From positions 1 to 64,000 of the forward strand of contig CAYLYQ010000003.1 in the NCBI GenBank assembly GCA_964388105.1: a stretch of 64,000 bases of DNA. The letters run 5' to 3'. The position numbers and the translations under genes are program-made. The DNA comes from ZC4RG35 sp964388105. Lineage in GTDB: Bacteria > Actinomycetota > Acidimicrobiia > Spongiisociales > ZC4RG35. Position 1 is the stretch's first letter; every line of letters begins with the position of its first letter. This document shows positions 24,689 to 33,546 of this stretch, piece by piece. A model generated the notes under the pieces. The model had not been told where the DNA came from and did no database searches. It saw only the letters and a program-made list of their open reading frames with translations.

Positions 24689-25471
24689 TTGCTCGAGCTG
24701 CGCAACGTGGAGGTCGTCTACAGCGACGTGATCCTCGTCCTGCGCGGTGTCTCGCTCCAGGTGCCGGACGGAAAGATCGTGGCACTCCTCGGGGGCAACG
24801 GGGCCGGCAAGACGACCACCCTGCGAGCGATCGGCGGTCTCCTCGACGTCCACAACGGGGAGATCACGAAGGGCGAGATCCTCCTCGACGGCACCCCCAT
24901 CCACCAGCTCCCCGCCCAGAAGATCGTCCGCCTCGGTCTCGGCCAGGTCCTCGAGGGCCGGCGCATCCTCGGAGAGCTCAGCATCGAGGAGAACCTCCGT
25001 CTCGGCGCGCACAGCGCCCGGCACGCTCTCGACGAGAACATGGGCCGCGTCTACCAGCTGTTCCCGCAGCTTGCCGAAAGGCCGAAGTTCACCGCCGGGT
25101 ACCTGAGCGGAGGACAGCAGCAGATGCTGGCGATCGGACGGGCCCTGATGTCGAGCCCCCGGTTCCTGCTCCTCGATGAGCCCAGCCTCGGGCTCGCGCC
25201 CCTCCTGGTGCAGCAGATCCGAGACATCATCGTCGAGATCAATCGGCAGGGCACCGGCGTCCTGCTGGTGGAGCAGAATGCGATGATGGCTCTCTCCATC
25301 GCCGACCACGGCTACATCATGGAGACCGGGAAGATGGTCATGGACCGCCCGGCAGCCGAACTGGCTCAAGACGACGACGTACGGGAGTTCTACCTGGGGC
25401 TCCACGGTGAGGAGGTCTCGTCCTTCGCCGACGTCAAGCACTACCGCCGCAAGAAGAGGTGGCTCTCATGA
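24689..25471 (+). CDS. livF: Branched-chain amino acid-type ABC ATPase LivF (importer B)
   Basis: 260 residues from TTG 24689, with AGGAGGA 2 bases upstream. Walker A GGNGAGKTT, GQVLEGRRILGELSIEENLR, LSGGQQQMLAIGRALM, LLLDEPSLGLAPLLVQQIRD and VEQNAMMALSIADHGYIMET are LivF features. The C-terminal tail (about residues 240-260, FADVKHYRRKKRWL) extends beyond a normal LivF. The stop overlaps the next ATG by 4 bases. The preceding spacer holds a fragment (CCGCTCGCTACGCTCC) resembling the tail of the REP-like repeats. Confidence 0.9.
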   Translation: MLELRNVEVVYSDVILVLRGVSLQVPDGKIVALLGGNGAGKTTTLRAIGGLLDVHNGEITKGEILLDGTPIHQLPAQKIVRLGLGQVLEGRRILGELSIEENLRLGAHSARHALDENMGRVYQLFPQLAERPKFTAGYLSGGQQQMLAIGRALMSSPRFLLLDEPSLGLAPLLVQQIRDIIVEINRQGTGVLLVEQNAMMALSIADHGYIMETGKMVMDRPAAELAQDDDVREFYLGLHGEEVSSFADVKHYRRKKRWLS

Positions 25472-26307
25472 GAGCCCGTCTCCTCGGCGAGGTGCTTCCC
25501 CGGGTCGAGGGCTCGGAGGCGTCGCTGAAGGTCTCCGACCTCCACCTCTCGTTCCACGCCGTCAAGGCGATCGAGGGGGTCGGCTTCACGGTCCACGACG
25601 GGGAGATCCTGGCGATCATCGGCCCCAACGGCGCCGGCAAGACCTCGGTCTTCAACTGCATCTCCGGCCTCTACAAACCGGACTCCGGATCGATCGGCTT
25701 CCAGGGCACCGACCTCCTCGGCCTCAAACCACACCGGATCGCCAACCTGGGAGTCGCCCGCACCTTCCAGAACATCGAGCTGTTCCCTCAGATGACCGTC
25801 CTCGACAACCTGATGCTGGGAAGGCACCGTCACCTCCGGTACGGCTCCGCGGCCGCAATGCTCCGCGTCGGTCGGGCGATCAGGGAGGAGGTCCGCAACC
25901 GAGAGATCGTGGAAGCCATCGTCGAGTTCCTCGAGTTGGAGCCGCACCGGAAGTCCTACGTGGCGATGCTTCCCTATGGCATCCAGAAGCGAGTCGAACT
26001 GGGACGGGCCCTCGCCACCGAGCCCCGCATCATGCTCCTCGACGAGCCCGCTGCCGGCATGAACCTCGAGGAGACCGAAGACATGGCCCGCTTCGTCACC
26101 GACATCCGCCGCGAGTTGGGCATCGGCGTCGTCCTGGTCGACCACGACATGCGACTCGTGATGGACCTGGCCGACACGGTCCTCGCCCTCGAATTCGGAA
26201 GACCCATCGCGATGGGCAGGCCCGAGGAGATCCAGAGCAATCCGGATGTGATCCGGGCCTACCTCGGCGAAGGGAAGGCCGCACCGACAACCGGAGGCAC
26301 CACATGA
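25468..26307 (+). CDS. livG: Branched-chain amino acid-type ABC ATPase LivG (importer B)
   Basis: 279 residues from ATG 25468 (ATGA overlap); GTG 25459 would add three residues. Walker A GPNGAGKTS, ARTFQNIELFPQMTVLDNLM, LPYGIQKRVELGRALATEP, MLLDEPAAGMNLEETEDMAR and VDHDMRLVMDLADTVLALEF are typical LivG. The order LivF-LivG, then ligase, then LivH-LivM is the reverse of importer A, so the two operons are not a simple recent duplication. Confidence 0.9.
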   Translation: MRARLLGEVLPRVEGSEASLKVSDLHLSFHAVKAIEGVGFTVHDGEILAIIGPNGAGKTSVFNCISGLYKPDSGSIGFQGTDLLGLKPHRIANLGVARTFQNIELFPQMTVLDNLMLGRHRHLRYGSAAAMLRVGRAIREEVRNREIVEAIVEFLELEPHRKSYVAMLPYGIQKRVELGRALATEPRIMLLDEPAAGMNLEETEDMARFVTDIRRELGIGVVLVDHDMRLVMDLADTVLALEFGRPIAMGRPEEIQSNPDVIRAYLGEGKAAPTTGGTT

Positions 26308-28154
26308 CCACCACGCTGGACCCGAAGACGCGGGTGCGCACACCCGCCGCCCGCCTCGCCGAGAACGCCCTGAAGATGCCCGGCTCCGTGGCCCTCCGCG
26401 AGAAGAACCGCGGCGTGTGGCGGGAGGTCACCTGGCGGGAGTACTGGGAGCAGACCGAGGCGTTCGCGCTGGCCCTCATCGCGTCCGGCGTCGACAAGGG
26501 CGAACGGGTCGCCATCCAGTCGGAGAACCGCACCGAGTGGCTCTACACGGACTTGGGATGCATGGCGGCCGGGGCGATCTGCGTCGGGCTCTACCCGACC
26601 AACCCGACCGCAGAGGTCGAGTACCTCCTCACCAACTCCGGGTCCCGCATCCTCGTGGTCGAGGACCAAGAGCAGGCGGACAAGGTCCTCGAGATCCCCG
26701 CGGACCGTGTCCCGGAGCTGAAGCGCATCGTCTACCTGGAGCACCGGGGAGTCGACACGGTCGACGACCCCCGCCTCGTGTCCTGGGACGACTTCATGGC
26801 CGAGGGGCGGGCACTTCGAGAACTCGACCCCGAGGCGATCGAGCGGCGCCTCGACGAGGCCCAGCCCGACGACATCGTCTACCTCATCTACACCTCGGGA
26901 ACGACGGGACCTCCCAAAGGAGCCATGCTGACGCTGGGCAACCTGGTGTTCGCCACCGAACTGATCATGGGCGAGGACGCTCTGATCCAGCCCCCGGCGG
27001 GCCCGAAGGACCTCCTGGTGTCGTACCTGCCCCTGTCCCACGTCTACGAGAAGGTCTTCTCGGTGCTGATCGGCATCGGCGCCGGCGCCACCGTGCATTT
27101 CGGGGAGTCGCTCGACACGCTGATCACAGACCTGCGCGAGGTCCAGCCGACGATCATGCAGGGCGTGCCCCGCATCTGGGAGCGCATCCACGCGTCCTCC
27201 ATGGTGCGCATGGGCTCGGCGTCCGCCCTGAAGCGGCTCAACGCCGGCGTCTGGCTCGGAGTCGGCCGCTACGTCGGGGCCACGCTCGTCAAGCGGCACG
27301 GCCGCCACACCCCCTGGACCCGAGTCCTCGGATTCCTCGGCCACGTCTTCTTGTTCCGGTCGCTCAAGGACCGCAGTGGCCTGCGCCGCGTCCGCAGCGC
27401 CATCTCCGGCGCCGCCCCCATCGCCCCCGAGATCCTGGAGTTCTACATGGGCATCGGAGTGCCCCTCTTCGAGGCGTACGGGATGACTGAGAACACCGCG
27501 ATCTCGACCGCCAATCCTCCGGAGAACGTCATCCTCGGGACCGTCGGACCGCCCTATCCGGGGACCGAGCTCAAGCTCGACCCCGACACCGGCGAGATCA
27601 TGGTCCGGCACGGCGCGGTTTTCGTGGGCTACTGGAACATGCCCGAGGCCACGGCGGCCACGCTGGAACCGGACGGCTGGATGCACACCGGCGACGTTGG
27701 CGAGTGGGTGAACGGCACCCACGTCCGGATCATCGACCGCCTCAAGGACATCATCATCACGAGCGGCGGGAAGAACGTGTCGCCTTCGGAGATCGAGAAC
27801 ACCCTGAAGGCTTCGCCGTTCGTCAAGGAGGCCATCGTCCTCGGCGACCGCCGCAAGTACCTGACGGCGCTGATCGGGATCGACTACGAGGTGGTGTCGG
27901 AGTGGGCGCAGCGCAAGCGGATCCCGCACACGACTTACCGCGACCTGTCGGAGAAGCCGGAGGTCGTCGCCCTCATCGACCGGGCGGTCAAGGAGACCAA
28001 CGAGAAGTTCGCCCGGGTGGAACAGATCAAGGCATTCCGGCTGCTCCCGAAGGAGCTCGACCACGAGACAGGCGAGCTGACGGCCACCCAGAAGGTGAAA
28101 CGGTCGTTCATCGAGAACATGTTCAGCGATCTGATCGACTCGATGTACCGATGA
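26304..28154 (+). CDS. Long-chain-type acyl-CoA synthetase (AMP-binding, FadD15-like) inside the ABC operon
   Basis: 616 residues from ATG 26304 overlapping the livG stop; upstream open frame is not part of it. ANL-superfamily motifs: YTSGTTGPPKGAMLTLGN (P-loop), PLSHVYEKV, FEAYGMTENTA, GWMHTGDVGEW, RLKDIIITSGGKNVSPSEIE, with the catalytic Lys region near the C-terminus (HETGELTATQKVKRSFIEN). It should activate a carboxylic acid to its CoA thioester with ATP. Its place between transporter genes suggests that importer B moves a carboxylate activated on arrival. Confidence 0.9.
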   Translation: MTTTLDPKTRVRTPAARLAENALKMPGSVALREKNRGVWREVTWREYWEQTEAFALALIASGVDKGERVAIQSENRTEWLYTDLGCMAAGAICVGLYPTNPTAEVEYLLTNSGSRILVVEDQEQADKVLEIPADRVPELKRIVYLEHRGVDTVDDPRLVSWDDFMAEGRALRELDPEAIERRLDEAQPDDIVYLIYTSGTTGPPKGAMLTLGNLVFATELIMGEDALIQPPAGPKDLLVSYLPLSHVYEKVFSVLIGIGAGATVHFGESLDTLITDLREVQPTIMQGVPRIWERIHASSMVRMGSASALKRLNAGVWLGVGRYVGATLVKRHGRHTPWTRVLGFLGHVFLFRSLKDRSGLRRVRSAISGAAPIAPEILEFYMGIGVPLFEAYGMTENTAISTANPPENVILGTVGPPYPGTELKLDPDTGEIMVRHGAVFVGYWNMPEATAATLEPDGWMHTGDVGEWVNGTHVRIIDRLKDIIITSGGKNVSPSEIENTLKASPFVKEAIVLGDRRKYLTALIGIDYEVVSEWAQRKRIPHTTYRDLSEKPEVVALIDRAVKETNEKFARVEQIKAFRLLPKELDHETGELTATQKVKRSFIENMFSDLIDSMYR

Positions 28155-28183
28155 GCATCACCGAGGGGAGCGAAGCGGCGTGA
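28151..28183 (+). CDS. 10-codon overlapping mini-ORF between ligase and LivH
   Basis: ATG 28151 overlaps the ligase stop (ATGA), reads MSITEGSEAA and stops at TGA 28181-28183, which overlaps the GTG start of livH (28180). It contains a GAGGGGAG purine stretch that can serve as livH Shine-Dalgarno. It could pass ribosomes from one gene to the next by coupled re-initiation. A stable peptide is not implied. Confidence 0.35.
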   Translation: MSITEGSEAA

Positions 28184-29073
28184 CTCTGTTCGTGCAGGCG
28201 CTGATCAACGGGGTGGCCCAGGCCGCCATCTACGCCCTGATCGCCGTCGGTTTCGTCATCATCTTCAAGTCGACCCAGGTGCTGAACTTCGCCCAGCCGG
28301 CGCTGCTCCTCCTGGGCGCCCTCTGGGTGACCTACTTCGCCACCTCGATGGGCCTGCCCTTCTGGGCGGCGGTGTTGATCGCGGTGGTCCTGTCCGCGGC
28401 CACCGGGATGGCCGTGGAGCGCACCGCACTCCGGCCCATGGTCGGGAAGCCGATCTTCGCCGTGGCGATCATGACCATCGGGCTGAACACCGTTCTCACC
28501 GTCCTCGCCCTGGCGGGGCTGGGCATCGACCTCCGCCCGATGGGTGACCCGTGGGGGCTCAAGAGCATCTCCTTCGGCGACTTCGTCATCGCCCAGCGGC
28601 ACCTCGCCGCGATCATCACTGCGGCCGTGCTGGTGGTCGCCTTGCTGGCGTTCTTCAAGTACTCCCGGATGGGGCTGGCGATGCGAGCGGCGGCCTTCGA
28701 TCAAGAAGTCGCTTTGACGCAGGGGGTATCGGTCGCCTCGGTGTTCGCCATCTCCTGGGCGCTCGCCGCGGTCCTGGCCATGTTCGGCGGGGTCTTCGTC
28801 GGCGCCGGCATCGGCATCGACCGGAGCGCCCAAGTGGTAGCGCTCAAGGCCCTCCCCGCCGTCATCGTCGGAGGGCTGGACTCGATTGGTGGCGCCCTGG
28901 CCGGCGCCCTCATCATCGGCATCGCCGAGGCCCTGACGATCACCTATCAGCCGTCGATGGCGCCGGGACTGGGCCGCAACTTCGCCCAGGTAGTCCCCTA
29001 CCTGGTCATGTTCATCGTCCTCCTGATCCGTCCCACCGGACTGTTCGGGACCGAGGAGGTGGAGCGGGTATGA
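28180..29073 (+). CDS. livH: Branched-chain amino acid-type ABC permease LivH (importer B)
   Basis: 297 residues, the normal LivH length. Start GTG 28180. Motifs: INGVAQAAIYALIAVGFVII, LNFAQPALLLLGALWV (LivH-like N-F-A-x-G region), MRAAAFDQEVALTQGVSV and ALPAVIVGGLDSIGGALAGA, ending in PYLVMFIVLLIRPTGLFG. It would form the membrane pore with LivM. The stop overlaps livM by 4 bases. Confidence 0.9.
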   Translation: MTLFVQALINGVAQAAIYALIAVGFVIIFKSTQVLNFAQPALLLLGALWVTYFATSMGLPFWAAVLIAVVLSAATGMAVERTALRPMVGKPIFAVAIMTIGLNTVLTVLALAGLGIDLRPMGDPWGLKSISFGDFVIAQRHLAAIITAAVLVVALLAFFKYSRMGLAMRAAAFDQEVALTQGVSVASVFAISWALAAVLAMFGGVFVGAGIGIDRSAQVVALKALPAVIVGGLDSIGGALAGALIIGIAEALTITYQPSMAPGLGRNFAQVVPYLVMFIVLLIRPTGLFGTEEVERV

Positions 29074-30269
29074 GATTCGGGCGCCCCGGGCTCATCTCCG
29101 ACTACGCCACCGACACTGCGATCTTCCGCAGCAACGTCGCCCGCTTCTGGATGGCGCTGTTCGTGGCGGCGATGCTGGTGCTGGGGCTGGGGGGCACCAT
29201 CCCTCTCGGGATCGCAACCGTCTCTTTCGACGGCGAGGCGATGTTCCTGTTGGTCACCGCTCTGTTCGCCGCGATCGCGGCCATCGGCCTCAACATCGTC
29301 ACCGGCATCGCGGGGCAGGTCTCCCTCGGCCATGCCTTCTTCCTGGGCCTGGGCGCCTTCACGGCCGCCGTCCTCGGTGGCCTGGGCGAGACACGGCGGG
29401 TCTTCGACCTCGCCACCGGCGAGTTCGTCGAGCAGACGCTGCTCCTCGGCTTCGAGCTCGACATGCTGATCTGGCTCCCCGTGTCCGGGCTGGTGGCGGC
29501 CCTCGCCGGCCTCATCGTGGCCCCGATCGCGTTCCGCCTCCGCGGCCTCTATCTGGCGGTCGTCACACTCGGCCTGGTGTTCCTCGGCGAGCACCTCTTC
29601 CGGGAGTGGGACGTGTTGACCGGCGGCGTCGGCATCGGCCGGGACACCCCACCCCTGTCGGTTCTCGGCTTCCGGTTCGACCAGACCAGCGAGGTCCTCG
29701 GCTTCACGCTCGACCGGCCGAAGAAGCTGTTCCTGCTCGGGATGGGGCTGCTCCTCGTCATGGGCCTCGTCGCCAAGAACCTGAGCCGATCCAAGATCGG
29801 CCGTGCCCTCTCGGCCATCCGCGACCGCGACATCGCCGCCTCGATGATGGGCATCGACCTCTCCCGGTACAAGACCATCGCCTTCGTGGTCTCGTCGTTC
29901 TACGCGGGCATCGCCGGCGCCCTCATCTACGCCGTCGTGGGACGCCTCCTGCCGGAGTCGTTCAACCTCCTGCTCAGCGTCGAGTACATCGCGATGATCC
30001 TGATCGGTGGTGTGGCGACCGTCTCCGGAGCGATCATGGGAGCCGCGTTCATCACGTTCCTCCCCCGGATCGTCCGCTGGCTCGCCGGCTTCCCCCTCTT
30101 CGGATTCATCTCCACGGCTCCCGGTGGCGGGTTCCCGACGGTCGCCCAGATCGAAGAGATCCTCTTCGGCGCCCTCATCGTGGTGTTCCTGATCTTCGAG
30201 CCGCTGGGGCTATACGGGATCTGGATCCGCATTCGCAACTATTGGAAGGCCTGGCCGTTCAGTTATTGA
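29070..30269 (+). CDS. livM: Branched-chain amino acid-type ABC permease LivM (importer B)
   Basis: 399 residues from ATG 29070 in an ATGA overlap with livH. Core: AAIGLNIVTGIAGQVSLGHA, FRLRGLYLAVVTLGLVFLGE, LSAIRDRDIAASMMGIDLSR and AMILIGGVATVSGAIMGAAF. An insertion of roughly 30-40 residues after the first helices (GETRRVFDLATGEFVEQTLL) lengthens the protein relative to a ~330-residue LivM. Followed after 70 bases by the binding-protein gene. Confidence 0.9.
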   Translation: MRFGRPGLISDYATDTAIFRSNVARFWMALFVAAMLVLGLGGTIPLGIATVSFDGEAMFLLVTALFAAIAAIGLNIVTGIAGQVSLGHAFFLGLGAFTAAVLGGLGETRRVFDLATGEFVEQTLLLGFELDMLIWLPVSGLVAALAGLIVAPIAFRLRGLYLAVVTLGLVFLGEHLFREWDVLTGGVGIGRDTPPLSVLGFRFDQTSEVLGFTLDRPKKLFLLGMGLLLVMGLVAKNLSRSKIGRALSAIRDRDIAASMMGIDLSRYKTIAFVVSSFYAGIAGALIYAVVGRLLPESFNLLLSVEYIAMILIGGVATVSGAIMGAAFITFLPRIVRWLAGFPLFGFISTAPGGGFPTVAQIEEILFGALIVVFLIFEPLGLYGIWIRIRNYWKAWPFSY

Positions 30270-30339
30270 GCATCCGTATAAAGTTGACGACCGGTCGACA
30301 CGACCGTGTCCGCCATGGACAACGAGGAGGAATGAACAC

Positions 30340-31746
30340 ATGAAGTCACGATGGCTACTGAGCCTGGTGGCGCTTGCCCTTGTGGCCGCCGCTTGTGGAG
30401 GGGATGGTGGTGACACCACCACGACCACCGCAGCCGGGACGACCACAACGGGTGGCGGTGGTGACACCACCACGACCACCGAAGGCCCGGCCGAGATGCA
30501 GTTCGACACCGGCGTAACGCCCGCCCCCTGTGAGGACGCGGTCAACGACGGCAACGGCTGCATCTACCTGGGCATCATCTCCGACCTGACCACGGGCCCA
30601 TTCGCGGCTCTCGGCGTCCCGCTCACAGCAGCCCAGCGTGACTTCTGGGCCGAGGTGAACGAGGGTGGTGGACTGGACGGGTTCGACGTCATCATCCGCG
30701 ACGAAGACGTCATCGACGCCCACTACGACGGCGCCGATCACGCCGCCGGCTACGAGACGATCCGGGGTCGCGTGGCGGCGCTCGCCCAGACCCTGGGCAC
30801 TCCGCAGACCCAGGGCATCCTCGAGCGGATGGCAGAGGACAACATGGTTGCCGCCCCGGCGACGTGGTGGTCCGGTTGGAACTTCGAAGAGGAGGGTGGA
30901 AACCTCATCCTCGAGTCCGGCGCCTCGTATTGCTTCGAGGCGATGAACGGGATGACCTTCATGTCCCAGGCCCTGCCCGAGGGCTTCACCTGGGCAATGG
31001 TCCGGTTCCCGGGCGACTATGGCGGCGACTACGGCGCAGGCGCCCTGATCGCAGCCAGCCAGCTCGGTCTCGGTGAGCCGCTGTTCGACCACCTCCAGGT
31101 GCCGATCTCGGCAGGAGGCTCGGTCGACGAAGCCGTCGGTCTCATCGTCCAGCACAAGCCCAGCCTGATCGTCGTCGTCTCCGGCCCGGTGGAGATGGCC
31201 CAGATCGCGGGTGGTGCGTTCCAGAACGGCCACCAGCAGTTCCAGATCCTGGGCGCCAGCCCGACCTGGAACGTCGCACTGAAGGCCAGCGAGGCCATGC
31301 CGCTCCTCGAGGGTGTCTACAAGGGCACCACTCCGTGGGCCGGCTGGGACACCGACACCGAGGGTCACGCCGCGATGCGGGCATCGGCCGAGGCGAACTG
31401 GTTCGATCCGAACTCGACGCCTCCGCGCGGTCCTAGCGGCGCCTACTCGGCCGGATGGACCTGGCAGTACCCGATCAAGGCGCTGCTCGAGCAGGCCATC
31501 GCCAGCAACGATCTGACCCGGGCCAACCTGGCGGCGATCGCTGCCGAGCTGGACGGTGTCGACTACCAGGGCATCCTGCCCACCCGCAGCTACGCGGGCG
31601 ACGCCAACACCAACGCGGTGCGCAGCACGTACATCATGCAGGCGGACGCGGATGCGGCCGATGGGCTGACCAACATCTCGAATGGCGAGTTCATCTCACC
31701 ACTGGTGGAGGAGTTCCCCCTCGAGAGCCCCTGCTTCACCGGCTGA
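30340..31746 (+). CDS. ABC transporter substrate-binding lipoprotein (importer B) with Thr/Gly linker
   Basis: 468 residues; ATG 30340 preceded by GAGGAGGAATG. Lipobox VAAAC, then a low-complexity linker (residues about 24-50) of threonine and glycine runs that spaces the binding domain from the membrane. Peripla_BP_6-like body: YLGIISDLTTGPFAALGVPL, LAQTLGTPQTQGILERMAED, LIVVVSGPVEMAQIAGGAF, GWTWQYPIKALLEQAI. The conserved Cys pair of LivK (residues 53-78) is not obvious here, but Cys near both ends (APCED, ESPCFTG) could pair. Ligand unknown; the ligase next to its permeases hints at a carboxylate. Confidence 0.87.
   Translation: MKSRWLLSLVALALVAAACGGDGGDTTTTTAAGTTTTGGGGDTTTTTEGPAEMQFDTGVTPAPCEDAVNDGNGCIYLGIISDLTTGPFAALGVPLTAAQRDFWAEVNEGGGLDGFDVIIRDEDVIDAHYDGADHAAGYETIRGRVAALAQTLGTPQTQGILERMAEDNMVAAPATWWSGWNFEEEGGNLILESGASYCFEAMNGMTFMSQALPEGFTWAMVRFPGDYGGDYGAGALIAASQLGLGEPLFDHLQVPISAGGSVDEAVGLIVQHKPSLIVVVSGPVEMAQIAGGAFQNGHQQFQILGASPTWNVALKASEAMPLLEGVYKGTTPWAGWDTDTEGHAAMRASAEANWFDPNSTPPRGPSGAYSAGWTWQYPIKALLEQAIASNDLTRANLAAIAAELDGVDYQGILPTRSYAGDANTNAVRSTYIMQADADAADGLTNISNGEFISPLVEEFPLESPCFTG
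30406..30481 (+). repeat. 25-base in-frame direct repeat in the lipoprotein linker
   Basis: Bases 30406-30430 and 30457-30481 are identical and 51 bases apart (17 codons), each containing the inverted repeat GGTGGT-GAC-ACCACC. They encode two GG-D-TTTTT blocks. The arrangement suggests linker growth by slippage or recombination. Confidence 0.75.
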
Positions 31747-31765
31747 GGCAAACGCTCGAACATCG

Positions 31766-31801
31766 AGAGGGGCCGGTCGCAAGACCGGCCCCTCTTGATT
31801 T
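31766..31801 (+). terminator. Terminator after importer B
   Basis: A 13-pair perfect stem (AGAGGGGCCGGTC with GACCGGCCCCTCT), loop GCAA, followed by TGATTT. It ends the seven-gene importer B operon and faces the convergent gene whose stop is at 31813. Confidence 0.85.
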
Positions 31802-31812
31802 GGGGGACGGGC

Positions 31813-32976
31813 TCAGCGTTCGGCCAGCCGCTTGCCGATCGGTGACGGGAAGCGTGGCATGACCACCCGCTCCCCCAGCCAGTCGGTGAGAGCGCGCGCC
31901 TCCTCCTCGACCAGCTCGACGACACGCCTCGGGACGTCGGCGAGGAGCTCGTGCACGACGGTCCCGTCGAGGCGCTGGCCCCAACCTCCCACGATCCGGC
32001 CTCCCGCCCAGACCGTCGGGCCGGCGTTGCCGGCGCTGTCGAAGACTTCGGACGCGTACTCGCCCAGATACCAGTCCCGCTCCTTCCACCCCATGGTCGA
32101 AGAGTCCAGCGAAGGCAGGAGGGCGACGACGCCCGATCCCCCGCCGGCCGGACCCGGGTCGCCAGCAGGCAGATAGGCCACGCCGTCTGGTTCGATCGCG
32201 ACCTGCCGGGCATCGATGCCTTTCAGGGCTTCCCGGGCGTTCTTGGCGGTCCAGCCCGTCCACCAGCGAATGTCCGTCATCGTGGCGGGGCCATGGGTTT
32301 CGAGATACCGCTGGAGAAGCCCGGCTCGGCCGTCCTCCTCGCCGACACGCTTCAGTCCGCCTCCGAACCACCTGTCGGCCACCGCCCATCGGTACTGGCT
32401 GGAACGCCAGGTCCCCTGCGGACGGGCTCGAACCAGGTCCCCATCCATGGCCATGATCTTCAGGAGCCGGGTCGAAACCGGGACTTTGGTGGTCCATTTG
32501 CCCGAGCCCACTTCGATCTCGTCCGTGAGGCCCGGGACCAGCGGGGACAGGTCTCTCGTGCTCATCTCGGTGCCGCCCAACGCGGCCATCACTCCCTCGG
32601 CCAGGCGCTCGACATGGGAACCCACACGGCTCTCGGGCATCAAGGCCGCCAGCCATTGCATCAGGCGGGCCCGCTCTCTTCGGGCGATGTCCCTGGTTGC
32701 CCCGGCCTCGAAGCTGACGGCGTCATTCAGGTTCAGGACGAAGAGGGTGCGTCGAATCGTGTGCATCCGCACCAGTGACCTGTCGGCGTACAGCAGACGC
32801 TCCAGGTCTTCGATCTGGAATCCCGGCACCCTCGCCCAGCTCGACAGGTAGGGCGTGGTGGGGTCGGTCGAGTGGAGTGCCGCCACCGAAGGGACGACTT
32901 GGTCGGCTCCAGCCGCGGTTCGACCGTGGTGGTGACGCTCCACCAGCCGAAGCCGGCGCTCCTCACTGGAGATCAT
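31813..32976 (-). CDS. Winged-helix DNA-binding domain protein (HTH_42 / YcaQ-like family)
   Basis: 387 residues from ATG 32976; a longer start at 33003 is possible. Landmarks: VPSVAALHSTDPTTPYLSSW, LYADRSLVRMHTIRRTLFVL, ETHGPATMTDIRWWTGWTAK and PSLDSSTMGWKERDWYLGEY. The family (PF06224-type) includes YcaQ/AlkX proteins connected to interstrand crosslink or alkylation repair in some bacteria, but the actinobacterial branch is not well characterised. No operon partner is evident. Confidence 0.75.
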   Translation of the reverse strand: MISSEERRLRLVERHHHGRTAAGADQVVPSVAALHSTDPTTPYLSSWARVPGFQIEDLERLLYADRSLVRMHTIRRTLFVLNLNDAVSFEAGATRDIARRERARLMQWLAALMPESRVGSHVERLAEGVMAALGGTEMSTRDLSPLVPGLTDEIEVGSGKWTTKVPVSTRLLKIMAMDGDLVRARPQGTWRSSQYRWAVADRWFGGGLKRVGEEDGRAGLLQRYLETHGPATMTDIRWWTGWTAKNAREALKGIDARQVAIEPDGVAYLPAGDPGPAGGGSGVVALLPSLDSSTMGWKERDWYLGEYASEVFDSAGNAGPTVWAGGRIVGGWGQRLDGTVVHELLADVPRRVVELVEEEARALTDWLGERVVMPRFPSPIGKRLAER

Positions 32977-33094
32977 GCCGGTGCCTGCAATTCCACGACC
33001 CAAGCCTACGAAGAGAGACGCGACTCGAGTCAGAACCCGCCAGCCCGACCGGTCCCGTTAAAGGAGCTTGCGCTCCCCGGTCAGAGAGTTGCTT

Positions 33095-33484
33095 TCAGCC
33101 GCGGCCTTCACGGCCCTGGGTGATGCCCCAGAGGATGTCCTTGATGCTGAGCATCCCGATGAGGCGACCGGAGTCGTTCATGATGGGGAGATGCCGGTAT
33201 CCGGCTGCCAGCACCCAGTCGGCCGCGTAGGCGACTTCGGCGTCGGGCTCGAGGGCGTCGGGGTCGGGGGTCATCACCTCGGCGACGGTCATCGAGAACG
33301 GGTCACCGTCGTCGGCGACCACTTCGAGCACGTCCCTCTCGGTGACGATGCCGACCAGCTCGCCGTCGTCGATCACTGCCAGCGAACCGGTCTCGTGAGA
33401 CACCATCGCCTTGGCGGCGTCAGCGATCGTCGCTTCGGGCTCGATGCTGACGACATCGCCTGCGATCAGTTCGTTCACCTGCAT
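33095..33484 (-). CDS. Paired CBS-domain protein
   Basis: 129 residues comprising two CBS domains and little else: residues about 5-60 (DVVSIEPEATIADAAKAMVS, GIVTERDVLEVV) and 68-125 (MTPDPDALEPDAEVAYAADW, GMLSIKDILWGI). A Shine-Dalgarno GGAGG lies 8 bases upstream of the ATG. Free-standing CBS pairs bind adenosine nucleotides and regulate partner proteins; the partner is unknown. Confidence 0.85.
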   Translation of the reverse strand: MQVNELIAGDVVSIEPEATIADAAKAMVSHETGSLAVIDDGELVGIVTERDVLEVVADDGDPFSMTVAEVMTPDPDALEPDAEVAYAADWVLAAGYRHLPIMNDSGRLIGMLSIKDILWGITQGREGRG

Positions 33485-33546
33485 TTCGGACCTCCTATCG
33501 AGTCATGATGTGGACCGGGCACGAGCACCGACACGGCCGAACGGCC

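Noticed and set aside
25407..26303. Upstream extension of the acyl-CoA synthetase frame
   Set aside because: It lies inside the LivG gene in another frame; the synthetase begins naturally at ATG 26304.
18368..31746. Recent duplication giving two Liv importers
   Set aside because: Gene order, protein lengths and motif spellings differ between A and B, so they are old paralogues or separate acquisitions.
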